Source: Streptomyces sp. DH37
GTDB lineage: Bacteria; Actinomycetota; Actinomycetes; Streptomycetales; Streptomycetaceae
Assembly: GCF_029813835.1 (NCBI RefSeq)
Contig: NZ_JARVKV010000002.1
Location: 1-64,000 of the forward strand
Length of the DNA stretch: 64,000 nucleotides
Direction of reading: 5' to 3'
Shown: in pieces, positions 34,834-42,681 of the stretch
Position numbering within the stretch: position 1 is the stretch's first letter
How the letters are laid out: every line of letters starts with the position of its first letter
Made by a program: the position numbers and the translations under genes
The notes under the pieces: generated by a model
What the model was told of the DNA's origin: nothing
Database searches by the model: none
The model's input: the letters and a program-made list of their open reading frames with translations, nothing else

Positions 34834-36093
34834 GTGAGCGCGCGAACCGAGCAGCAGAGCAGGCAGCGGGTCCTCGTCGTCGGCGCCGGGGCGGCCGGCG
34901 TGCACACCGCGGTGCAGCTGCGCGAGCAGGGCTGGCCGGGAGAGGTCACCCTGGTCGGCGCCGAGCCCCACCAGCCGTACGACCGGCCGCCGCTGTCCAA
35001 GGCCGTGCTGCTGGGCAGGGCGACCGGATCCGCCTTCGACGTCGACTTCGGCGCGCTCGAGGTGGACCTGCGCCTGGGCGTGGCCGTCACCGGCCTGCGC
35101 ACCGCCGACCGGGAGGTGGACACCGCGAGCGGCCCGGTGGCGTACGACCGCCTGGTCGTCGCCACCGGCGCCGAGCCGGTCCCCCTGCCCGGCGCCGAGG
35201 GCGTCCCCGGGGTGTACCTGCTGCGCACCCTCGACGACGCCGAGCGGCTGCGGCCGGTGCTCGCCGGGCGGCGGGACGTGGTGATCGTCGGGGCGGGCTG
35301 GATCGGCGCGGAGTTCGCCACCGCCGCCCGCGAGGCGGGCTGCCGGGTGACCGTGGTCGAGGCCGCCGACCAGCCGCTGGCCGGCGTGCTGCCGCCCGAG
35401 GTCGCGGCACGGACGCGCGCCTGGTACGAGGAGGCGGGCGCCGTGCTGCGCACCGGATGCGCCGTCACCGCCGTCACCGCCGTGCGCGCCGCGGGGACGC
35501 CCCGCGCCCCGGTGTGCGAGGTGGAGCTGTCCGACGACTCGGCGCTGACCGCGGACGCCGTCGTCGTCGGGATCGGCGCGCGCCCGGCCACCGGCTGGCT
35601 GGCGGGCTCCGGCGTGGCGCTGGGCCGGGACGGCTCGGTCCTCGCCGACGACCGGCTGCGCGCCTCGGTCCCCGGCGTGTACGCCGTCGGCGACTGCGCC
35701 TCCTACCCCTCCGCCCGCTACGGCCGGCGGCTGGCGGTCCACCACTGGGACAACGCGCTCCAGGGGCCGCGCACGGTCGCCTCGGGCCTGGTCGCCGGGG
35801 AGGCCGAGACACCGCCGTACGACCCGGTGCCGTACTTCTGGTCCGAGCAGTTCGGCCGCTTCGTCCAGTACGCGGGCCACCACACCGACGGGGACGAGCC
35901 GCTGTGGCGCGGCGACCCGGCGGACGCGGCCTGGTCGGTGTGCTGGCTGCGCGACGGCGTGCTGCGGGCCCTGCTGGCCGTGGGACGCCCGCGCGACCTG
36001 ACCCAGGGGCGGAAGCTGATCGAACGCGCCGCCGCCCTGGACCCGGTGCGGGCCGCCGACCCGGCCGTCCCCCTGAAGAGCGCGGCCCGCTAG
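34834..36093 (+). CDS. FAD-dependent ferredoxin/rubredoxin-type NAD(P) reductase
   Basis: A 419-residue two-dinucleotide-binding flavoprotein. The FAD motif is VLVVGAGAAGVHTAVQLREQG (about 13-33), followed by PYDRPPLSKAVL; the NAD(P) motif is VVIVGAGWIGAEFATAAREAGCRVTVVE (about 149-176); the second FAD contact is PGVYAVGDCASY. The C-terminal reductase domain has the HWDNALQGPRTVASGL pattern seen in oxygenase-coupled ferredoxin reductases. The partner ferredoxin and oxygenase are not in the window. It stands alone, divergent from the thi operon. Confidence 0.9.
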   Translation: MSARTEQQSRQRVLVVGAGAAGVHTAVQLREQGWPGEVTLVGAEPHQPYDRPPLSKAVLLGRATGSAFDVDFGALEVDLRLGVAVTGLRTADREVDTASGPVAYDRLVVATGAEPVPLPGAEGVPGVYLLRTLDDAERLRPVLAGRRDVVIVGAGWIGAEFATAAREAGCRVTVVEAADQPLAGVLPPEVAARTRAWYEEAGAVLRTGCAVTAVTAVRAAGTPRAPVCEVELSDDSALTADAVVVGIGARPATGWLAGSGVALGRDGSVLADDRLRASVPGVYAVGDCASYPSARYGRRLAVHHWDNALQGPRTVASGLVAGEAETPPYDPVPYFWSEQFGRFVQYAGHHTDGDEPLWRGDPADAAWSVCWLRDGVLRALLAVGRPRDLTQGRKLIERAAALDPVRAADPAVPLKSAAR

Positions 36094-36125
36094 TGACTGT
36101 CGGTGCCAGATGGCAGGCTTGTGCC

Positions 36126-36353
36126 GTGAACGAGATTGACGCGAAGACCGATGCTCTCGTCCCGGCCTGGCTCACCCTCCCCGACGTCGCCGAGAGGCTC
36201 GGCGTCGAGGTGACACGCGTGCGGCAGCTCGTCAGGGAGGGACAGCTCATCGCGGTGCGCCGCGGCGAGAACCGGGTGCTCCAGGTGCCCGCCGACTTCG
36301 TCGGCGGGCCGTCACGAAAGATCGAGGCTAGCGGGGGGCTGTTACTGGGATAG
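36126..36353 (+). pseudogene. Rv2175c-family DNA-binding protein, 3' truncated
   Basis: The first about 62 residues match the conserved actinobacterial Rv2175c family: MNEIDAKTDALVPAWLTLPDVAERLGVEVTRVRQLVREGQ is a winged-helix DNA-binding domain, and VRRGENRVLQVPADF follows. The family normally continues for another 50-60 residues. Here the frame changes at about 36310 into sequence resembling an IS1380 right end and stops after GGLLLG. In Mycobacterium tuberculosis PknL phosphorylates a Thr near the N-terminus; Thr8 is kept here, and the kinase gene is 4 kb away. The truncated product keeps the helix-turn-helix and might still bind DNA, but loss of function is the simpler reading. Confidence 0.75.
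36311..36340 (+). repeat. Remnant resembling the IS1380 right end, at the island boundary
   Basis: TCGGCGGGCCGTCACGAAAG with the following ATCGAGG matches the right end of the IS1380-type element at 42271-42299 with about three mismatches and in the same orientation. It marks where the conserved chromosome stops. Confidence 0.6.
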
Positions 36354-36442
36354 CGGGGGCTGACCTGCGAAGTAGTGCCCATAGAGGGGGCACGTAGGCC
36401 CCCGTCCCGGATACCCGGGGCGGGGTCTTTCCGCGTGTTCGG

Positions 36443-36679
36443 CTACCACTCAAAGTGGCAGACCGCACCGTCACCCGCGCACATCTGGTGCACCTCGACG
36501 GTCATCGGCGCCGGCGCTGGCCGGACCTCCGGCGCGGGGATCAGCGCCGCGGCCCCGGCCGCCAGCAGCGAGATCGACAGGCTGGCGAGGAAGGAGGTCC
36601 ATCCGGAAATCCGGTTACCGCTGACCGTCCCAGCAGGTGACGGAACCGGCTTCACCGGAATTTGGGTTGGTATTCTCAT
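36443..36679 (-). CDS. Small membrane-anchored hypothetical protein
   Basis: A 78-residue protein with a single hydrophobic segment (SFLASLSISLLAAGAAALIP, about residues 29-48) between a basic N-terminal tail and a short outside tail containing two cysteines (MCAGDGAVCHFEW). GGAG lies 7 bases before the ATG, which favours this frame over the antisense frame. Small one-helix proteins of this kind are frequent in Streptomyces integrative elements, but I do not recognise the family. Confidence 0.5.
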   Translation of the reverse strand: MRIPTQIPVKPVPSPAGTVSGNRISGWTSFLASLSISLLAAGAAALIPAPEVRPAPAPMTVEVHQMCAGDGAVCHFEW

Positions 36680-37347
36680 AACTGAGCTCCAATCTATGAC
36701 TGGGTTGAGCTACTGATCAGCGGGTGATGGCCCGCTGGTTCCTGCGGCGGCCGGGTGTTGGAGCACCCGGCCGCCGTGCATGATGACGCCCCCAGGATGA
36801 TGCCGAGAGCCGTCCGCGCGGCAACGTGTTTTGGCGCCGCATGGTGTGACTGTCGCCCTGTCCGGTGACAGCAGCGACAGGACGCTATAACGGATCCGTT
36901 CCGGCCACATACCGCTAGCGCACAGATCCGCCACCGGCCAATTTGGGTAACCCAACCCGTCAGCAAGCTCAGTTAGGGCACTTGACCTGCCGGTTTGCAT
37001 GAGCGGGCATTCCCTGACCAGCCTGCTTACGCCGTCTTGCACTGGTGCACAGAATGCCTGTGTGGTCTTAAGAGGCAGGACGGACGCACTGCAGGTCGCC
37101 GAACAGAGCCCTAAACGTGGCCGAATTCAGTCGTTCCTTACGGCGAGCAGATCGAAAACGCCCCGTTGCCTGCTGGTCCCACCCCCGGCAGCGTCACCCC
37201 CGACTGGCAGCAGCACGGAAGGCCCCCGCTCATCCCAGGCGGCGGCCTCCGTCGTTGCGCAGCTACTCCTCGGGCAGTAGTCGGCGGGTGACGCTGGCCG
37301 CGAGCTGACGCGCTGCGGTCGATGCCCGCCCGTACCGCCGCACCGCA

Positions 37348-37387
37348 GTGGTCCCAGGCGTTCTCCAAGGGGAATGCCTGGGACCAC
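37348..37387. repeat. 12-bp inverted repeat
   Basis: GTGGTCCCAGGC (37348-37359) and its exact complement (37376-37387) flank a 16-base centre. It could be an operator, a replication or recombination site, or an IS scar. Confidence 0.6.
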
Positions 37388-37458
37388 CAGGGCGGGGGCT
37401 TCTCGCGCTTCTTCCGGCCGAACATGTGCAGCAAGATGTTTCTACCGGAAGCGCGGGC

Positions 37459-37484
37459 CAACCGTGGCGATACGACCACGGTTG
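37459..37484. repeat. 9-bp inverted repeat
   Basis: CAACCGTGG and CCACGGTTG flank 8 bases (CGATACGA). Confidence 0.5.
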
Positions 37485-37490
37485 CCGCCC

Positions 37491-37517
37491 CAGCTGTGGG
37501 GCTCTGCCCCACAGCTG
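37491..37517. terminator. Perfect 12-bp hairpin
   Basis: CAGCTGTGGGGC-TCT-GCCCCACAGCTG is a perfect stem with a 3-base loop, terminator-like but without a T-run. Confidence 0.5.
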
Positions 37518-37588
37518 CATGGTGCTCTGCACCCCGCAGGCGCCAACCGTTGCCTAGACGGGGACAGTTGCGGCTCGTAGCGCGCTAA

Positions 37589-38274
37589 GCGGTGTCGTCA
37601 AATGGGTTCGGGTCTTGTCATGGCCGGGTGGTTCGTCGTCATGGACTGACCGATGCCAAGTGGGAGTTCGTCCGGCCGTTGCTGCCCCGGCCGCGCCGGG
37701 GCACAGTCGGCTGGACGACCGCCGGATCCTGAACGGGATCGTGTGGAAATTCCGGAGGGGGCACCGTGACCAGGGGCTCGGCCGGTCCCGGGGCGGCCTG
37801 ACCCCCAAGATCCACCTGGCCTGCGACGCGGCCGCCCGCCCGATGGCTCTGGTGGTCACCGGCGGCAACGCCAACGACTGCACCCGATTCACTGTCGTGA
37901 TGGAGGCGATTCAGGTGCCCCGGACCGGCCCGGGCCGCTCCCGCACCCGGCCGGACCACGTCATCGGCGACAAGGGCTACAGCTCCAAGGCCATCCGGGC
38001 CTGGCTGCGCCGCAGGGGCATCGCGCACACGATCCCCGAGCGGGCCGACCAGGTCCGCAACCGGCCCGACGCGGCAGCCGCGGCGGACGGCCACTGGCCT
38101 TCGACTCCGAGCTCCACAAGCGCCGCAACGTGGTCGAGCGGTGCTCCAACCGAACCGACTCAAGCAGCGGCGCGGGATCGCCACCCGGTATGGCAAGACC
38201 GCCCAGTCCTACCAGGCAGCCGTCACCCTCGCCGCACTGCTGATGTGGGCGTGACACTTTGACGACACCGCCTA
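37589..38274 (+). mobile_element. Defective IS5-family element (copy 1)
   Basis: About 683 bp bounded by the perfect inverted repeat GCGGTGTCGTCAAA (37589 onward) and TTTGACGACACCGC (38258-38271). It is shorter than a normal IS5 element because the middle of the transposase gene is missing. The next IS inserted at its right edge. Confidence 0.8.
37628..38254 (+). pseudogene. IS5-family transposase, deleted and frameshifted
   Basis: The N-terminal part still reads as LTDAKWEFVRPLLPRPRR in one frame; a small indel then moves to the frame with LDDRRILNGIVWKFR. About 80-90 codons, including the first catalytic Asp, are missing before GLGRSRGGLTPKIHLACD. GDKGYSSKAIRAWLRRRGIAHTIPERADQ follows. Another 1-base shift occurs near 38070, and a 5-bp duplication (ACCGA) near 38150 shifts the last 30 codons. 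It cannot make active transposase. The last 183 bp occur again, unchanged, at 54151. Confidence 0.85.
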
Positions 38275-38275
38275 C

Positions 38276-39673
38276 TACTGCAACGGTGCTTGCCGTAACG
38301 GGAGGCTGGGTCTGTCGTTGTTCTGGGCATGGGTGGGGACGTGGTCGAGGCGCAGATATGGGCCGGTGAACTGGATGCTCTGTATGGCTGTTTCGCTCAT
38401 CGTTTCGGCCGGTCGGAGCCGCGGGAGTCGGCTCTGGCCTACATGCGCGGGCTGATAGCCCCGCTGGAGCGAAAGAACGGCTGGACGCTGGCGGAGGAGG
38501 CCGGCCATGCAGGCCCGGACCGCATCCATCGGATGTTGAACCGGATTGAGTGGGACGCCGATGAGGTGCTCGACGACGTGCGTCAGTACGTGGTCGACAA
38601 CCTCGGCGACCCCGACGCCGTCCTGGTCGTGGACGACACCGGCTTCCTGAAGAAAGGGACGCGGTCGGCCGGGGTGCAGCGGCAGTACTCCGGCACCGCC
38701 GGACGCACGGAGAACTGCCAGGTCGGCGTCTTCCTCGCCTATGCCACCGACCGCGGGCGGACACTGATCGACCGGCGTCTGTATCTGCCCACATCCTGGA
38801 CCGACGACCGCGACAGGTGCCGCCAGGCCGGCATCAACGACGACGTCGCCTTCGAGACCAAGGTGGCCATAGCCAAGGCGATGGTCCGCCGCGCCATCGC
38901 GGACAAGATCCCGTTCCGGTGGGTGACCGCGGATGCCACCTACGGCTTCTCCAAGGGATGGCGGTCCGAGCTGGAGCGGGCGGACGTCTTCCACGTCATG
39001 GCCACCACCCGCCACGACACCGTGGTCACCCGCTGGGCGATCGACCATCCCGTCCACGACCTGTTCAACGGTCTTGCCCGGCAGAAATGGAAGCGCCGTT
39101 CCTGCGGTAGTGGGGCTCACGGCCTGCAGATCTACGACTGGGCACGTGTCGAGGTGCGGCCCTGGCGCCGGCCCGACCGCCGTCACTGGGTGATCGCCCG
39201 CCGCAGCGTCGCCCGCCCGCAGGAGATCTCGTACTACATCGCCTACTGCCCCGCTCAGACCACCCTGGATGACCTGATCCGCATCGCGGGCAGCCGATGG
39301 GCCATCGAGGAATGCTTCCAGAGCGCGAAACAGGAATGCGGCCTGGACGACTACCAGGTCCGCTGCTACCCCGGCTGGCACCGCCACATGACCCTCGCCA
39401 TGGCCGCCCACGCCTGCCTGACCGTCCTGCGAGCCCGTGAGCTGGATGCCGGGAAAGCAGAAACGGATCCTCCCAGCTCATCCACCTCAGCCTCGCCGAG
39501 ATACGACGGCTGATCACCCGCCTCACCGACCGCCAGCCCACACACGTCGAGCACATCCTGCACTGGTCGACATGGCGCCGAAGACGACAACACCAGGCCC
39601 GCACCAGCCACTACAAACGACGCGGACACATCCCCTGACCTGGCTATCAGTCACGGCAAGCACCGTTGCAGTA
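38276..39673 (+). mobile_element. IS701-family insertion sequence
   Basis: About 1398 bp with a 21-bp perfect terminal inverted repeat: 38276-38296 (starting TACTGCAACGGTGCTTGCC) and 39653-39673. It is flanked by CTAC on the left and CTAG on the right, close to the CTAG target duplicated by IS701 relatives. It is inserted at the right edge of the defective IS5 element. Confidence 0.82.
38329..39513 (+). CDS. IS701-family transposase (C-terminus frameshifted)
   Basis: A 394-residue DDE transposase (DDE_5 type). AVLVVDDTGFLKKGTRSAGVQRQYSGTAGRTENCQVGVFLAYAT carries the first catalytic Asp region, FRWVTADATYGFSKGWRSELE the second, and IAGSRWAIEECFQSAKQECGLDDYQVR the catalytic Glu. The last about 15 residues are out of frame: the expected tail (QLIHLSLAEIRRLITRLTD and on) is present in the -1 frame up to a TGA at 39636-39638. 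The shift lies at about 39460-39475. It may be inactive or rely on frameshifting. Confidence 0.85.
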   Translation: MGGDVVEAQIWAGELDALYGCFAHRFGRSEPRESALAYMRGLIAPLERKNGWTLAEEAGHAGPDRIHRMLNRIEWDADEVLDDVRQYVVDNLGDPDAVLVVDDTGFLKKGTRSAGVQRQYSGTAGRTENCQVGVFLAYATDRGRTLIDRRLYLPTSWTDDRDRCRQAGINDDVAFETKVAIAKAMVRRAIADKIPFRWVTADATYGFSKGWRSELERADVFHVMATTRHDTVVTRWAIDHPVHDLFNGLARQKWKRRSCGSGAHGLQIYDWARVEVRPWRRPDRRHWVIARRSVARPQEISYYIAYCPAQTTLDDLIRIAGSRWAIEECFQSAKQECGLDDYQVRCYPGWHRHMTLAMAAHACLTVLRARELDAGKAETDPPSSSTSASPRYDG

Positions 39674-40586
39674 CTAGGCTCCGTCTGGCAAACGATCTTG
39701 GGCTGGTTCGCGGAGCCAGAGGATCAGTGAGGCGAAGCGGACTCCCGCCTTGTAGCGGGTGGCCAGTTTGTCGAAGCGGGTGGCGATCGCGCGGAACTGC
39801 TTGAGGCGGCTGAAGCAGCGCTCGACCACGTTGCGGGCCTTGCAGAGCTCGCGGTCGAAGGCCGGCGGTCTGCCGCCGGCCTGTCCGCGCCGCACACGGT
39901 TGGCCTTCTGATCGGCCCGCTCCGGGATCACCGCCCGGATGCCCCTGCGCCGCGGGGACTGGCGGATCGCCTGGGACGAGTACGCCTTATCGGCGATGAC
40001 CGCGTCGGGCCTGCGGCGGGGCCGTCCGGCGCCGGTTCGGGGCACCCTCACCGCGTCCAGAACCGCGTCGAAGACGGTGGAATCGTTGGCGTTGCCGGGC
40101 ATGACGAGGACGGCCAGGGGCAGGCCCCGGCCGTCGCAGGCCAGGTGGACCTTGGTGGTCAGCCCGCCGCGGGACCCCCCCAGCGCCTGGCCAGCCGCCG
40201 AGCGTGCCAGATCTTCCAGTTCGTCCCCCCCCTCGCCGCCCCTTTTTGCGGGCTCCGGCGGCGTGCTGGTGGGCCCGGTTGACCGTGGAGTCCACCGACA
40301 CCGTCCACTCCACCGCTCCGATCGAGTCGTCGCGGACCTGGACCTCCTGGAGCAGGCGGGCCCAGGTACCGTCCGCCTCCCAGCGGGCGAACCGCTCGTA
40401 GACCGTCTGCCACGGGCCATAGCGCTCGGGCAGGTCACGCCAGGGCACCCCGGTCCGCAGCCGCCACAGCACTCCGTTGATCACCTGTCGATGATCCCGC
40501 CACGGCCGCCCCCGGCCGTCCGCTCCTGGCAGCAGCGGCGCTATCCGCTCCCAGGCGGCATCCGTCAACTCACCTCGACCCACCAC
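39674..40586 (-). CDS. IS5/IS427-group transposase in two frames (orfAB)
   Basis: Two overlapping frames encode one transposase. OrfA begins at 40586 (ELTDAAWERIAPLLPG, WRDLPERYGPWQTVYERFARW, SVDSTVNRAHQHAAGARKK). OrfB continues with GGSRGGLTTKVHLACDGRGLPL, GNANDSTVFDAVLDAVRV, ADKAYSSQAIR, PERADQKANR and NVVERCFSRLKQFRAIATRFDK. The switch is at CGC-AAA-AAG (40243-40249 on the plus strand), where a -1 slip on A5 gives GCA-AAA-AGG; a run of seven G follows. The stop codon TAG uses the flanking TA target bases. It appears complete and possibly active. Confidence 0.82.
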
Positions 40587-40609
40587 AAGATCAATTATCA
40601 GACACGGCC
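39677..40609 (-). mobile_element. IS5-family (IS427 group) insertion sequence
   Basis: About 933 bp flanked by TA on both sides. The ends are imperfect inverted repeats: GGCCGTGTCTGATAATTGAT at the 5' end of the coding strand, against GGCTCCGTCTGGCAAACGAT at the other. It abuts the IS701 element on the left and the IS1380 element on the right. Confidence 0.8.
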
Positions 40610-40683
40610 TAACCTCGCGCTTTCATGAAGCGGCCTGTCCGACAGGCGGTCAGGTAAGCGAAAAGTGCCTCTGACCAGCGAGA

Positions 40684-42135
40684 ATGAGGATTGCTGAGGT
40701 CCTTGTTCCCGCTCCTGTCGGAGGCGCTTTCCAGGTGAAGCAGCCTACCGGGTCCTACCCCCATGTCCGTGTCCAGGATGACGGCCGAGCCGTGGTCTCC
40801 CAGGCCGGGTCGGTCCTGCTGGTCGAAACAGCCCGCGAGACCGGTCTGGACCAGGCGATATCGCAGGTGCTGGCTCCGTGGCGCAAACCGCGGGCCGTCC
40901 ACGACCCGGGCAAGGTCCTGCTGGACATCGCACTGGCGGTCGTACTGGGCGGGGACTGCCTCGCAGACGTCGCCATGCTGCGGGCCGAGCCAGCCGTCTT
41001 CGGCCCGGTCGCCTCCGACCCGACCGTCTCCCGCCTGATCGACACCCTCGCCGCCTCCGGCGAGAAGGCCTTGCGGGCCATCCGGTCCGCACGGTCCGAA
41101 GTCCGTCAGCGGGTCTGGTCGTTGGCCGGGGAGAATGCCCCGGACGCCGACGGACAGGTCACGGTCGACCTCGACGGCGTCTTGGTGACCGCACACTCCG
41201 ACAACCAGGACGCGAGCGACCTGGAAGAAGACCTACGGCCATCACCCGCTGACGGCCTTCGTCGACCACGGCTCGGGCGGCACCGGAGAGCCGGTCGCCG
41301 CCCTGCTCAGGCTGGGGAACGCGGGCTCGAACACGGCCGCCGACCACGTCACCACCGCCCGCCTCGCCTTGGCCCAAATGCCCAAGACCTACCGGCGCGG
41401 GCGGCAGACCCTGATCCGCTGCGGCTCCGGCGGCGGCACCCACGCCTTCGTCACCTGGCTCGCCCGGCGCGGGCGGTGGCTGTCCTACTCGGTCGGCATG
41501 GTGATCACCGGCGCGATCCACCAGTATGTGCTGAGGATCCCGGCCTCGGCCTGGACGCCGGCCGCCGAGACCGGCGGCGAGATCCGCGACGGCGCCTGGG
41601 TCGCCGAACTGGCCGGCGACGTCCTTCACGGCTGGCCGGCGGGCATGCGGCTGATCGTCCGCAAGGAACGACCGCACCCCGGGGCCAGTTGCGGATCACC
41701 GACGCCGACGGCATGCGGATCACGTGCTTCGCCACCAACACCGCCGACCGGCCGATCGCCGAGCTCGAGCTCCGTCACCGGCTGCGAGCGAGGGCCGAGG
41801 ACCGCATCCGCGCCGCCCGGGCCACCGGCCTGCGCAACCTGCCCCTGCACCGCACCGCCCAGAACCGGATCTGGCTGGAGATCATCCAGCTCGCCCTCGA
41901 TCTGCTGGCTGGGGGCACCCCCGGACGAAGTCTGGGGGAGGCTGCCGATGCTCGCTCTGGCCGGCACCGTCCGCCTCTTCGAGCCCCGCCGCCTGCGGTT
42001 CCGCCTGTTCACCGCGGCCGAACAACTGGTCACCACCGGCCGCCGCCGCATCCTCCGGCTGACCCTGCACTGGCCCTGGACCGGCATGATCACCGGAGCC
42101 CTCGAACGGTTCGCCCTCCTGCAGTCCCCGGCTGA
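40684..42135 (+). pseudogene. IS1380-family transposase with three disruptions
   Basis: The N-terminal 180 residues are normal (GSYPHVRVQDDGRAVVSQAGSVLLVE, VLLDIALAVVLGGDCLADVAMLR, DPTVSRLIDTLAASG, VTVDLDGVLVTAHS with catalytic Asp). A 4-bp insertion near 41212 then puts TWKKTYGHHPLTAFVDHG out of frame. A 1-base loss near 41684 restores the frame for QLRITDADGMRITCFATNTADRPIAELELRHR. Finally about 30 bp (41911-41941) are inserted before LPMLALAGTVRLFEPRRLR and shift the tail. The gene cannot encode a working transposase. Confidence 0.85.
41910..41941. repeat. Short palindromic insert inside the IS1380 transposase
   Basis: TGGGGGCACCCCCGGACGAA followed by GTCTGGGGGAGG is an imperfect G/C palindrome. 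It interrupts the expected LLAW-LPML sequence of the transposase and causes a frameshift. Similar short palindromes recur in Streptomyces intergenic regions, so this may be a mobile REP-like unit. Confidence 0.6.
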
Positions 42136-42250
42136 TCAGCGGATTCCCCGTCCCGACGAGCAGCACCACCCGACCCGGGGCAGTGGAACCCGGCGCCCAC
42201 CCGACGCGACAGCCGGGCCGCCGACCTGCCCGGGTTCGGAAGCAGAACGC

Positions 42251-42285
42251 GTGAGGGTCCGCCAACTCTGTCGGCGGACCCTCAC
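42251..42285 (+). terminator. Hairpin at the IS1380 right end
   Basis: GTGAGGGTCCGCC (42251-42263) pairs perfectly with 42273-42285 (13 bp, 9-base loop). It could stop transcripts entering or leaving the element. Confidence 0.6.
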
Positions 42286-42297
42286 GAAAGATCGAGG

Positions 42298-42681
42298 TTA
42301 ATAACCAACCTCGCGGGCAGAACTATGCCCCATAACAGTCAATGCCTCACGGGAAGCGGAAACAACGCTATCCCACTCCTGTGAGTGGATTATTTCTGTA
42401 TCGCTCGAGGCTGAAATGGAGATAGCTGTATCGAGCGCAGATTTCAGCGTCGTCAATGCCGAGGCTTCCTCTTCACTGACGAGGATCGAACCCACCCTTC
42501 CTTTAGGGTTTGCGAGAACTCCGGTGTCGTCAAAAAAATCCAGCGCATCATCTAGTTCAGAGTCTTCAAAGTCCTTAGTCCAATTTTCCTCTTGCCACTT
42601 CCTGTCGGCTAGCTTCATCAGCCAGTCACTCAACTGTTCACGGAGCCATGGGGTTCGGAGATTCGGATCATCAGGGGGCAT
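42298..42681 (-). CDS. Candidate immunity protein (SCO4402-like)
   Basis: A 127-residue acidic, cytoplasmic protein. DDALDFFDDTGVLANPKGRVGSILVSEEEASALTTLKSALD and EWDSVVSASREALTVMG resemble the SCO4402 family of small helical proteins. The ATG follows GGAGGAGCTGG and overlaps the end of the RHS gene by 11 bases, the classical toxin-then-immunity order. It is rich in Asp/Glu and lower in GC than its surroundings, like the toxin tip. Its TAA stop falls exactly at the IS1380 right end, so the C-terminus (SAREVGY) may have been set by the insertion. The immunity role is inferred from position. Confidence 0.7.
   Translation of the reverse strand: MPPDDPNLRTPWLREQLSDWLMKLADRKWQEENWTKDFEDSELDDALDFFDDTGVLANPKGRVGSILVSEEEASALTTLKSALDTAISISASSDTEIIHSQEWDSVVSASREALTVMGHSSAREVGY

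Larger units (their letters stand above)
36680..37588. other. Gene-poor region with palindromes
   Basis: About 900 bases of lower GC than the chromosome core. Several open frames of 60-120 codons exist, none with a recognisable product or good ribosome site. The right third contains three perfect inverted repeats (listed separately). Confidence 0.4.
40613..42298 (+). mobile_element. IS1380-family insertion sequence
   Basis: About 1.69 kb, the usual IS1380 size. The left end reads CCTCGCGCTTTCATGAAG, and the right end is its imperfect complement CTCACGAAAGATCGAGG (42281-42297 onward). The transposase inside is broken. The right end ends at the stop codon of the immunity gene. Confidence 0.78.

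Noticed and set aside
36375..36716. Plus-strand 113-codon frame opposite the small membrane protein
   Set aside because: No ribosome site and no coherent composition; the minus-strand frame has GGAG at 7 bases and a clear membrane helix.
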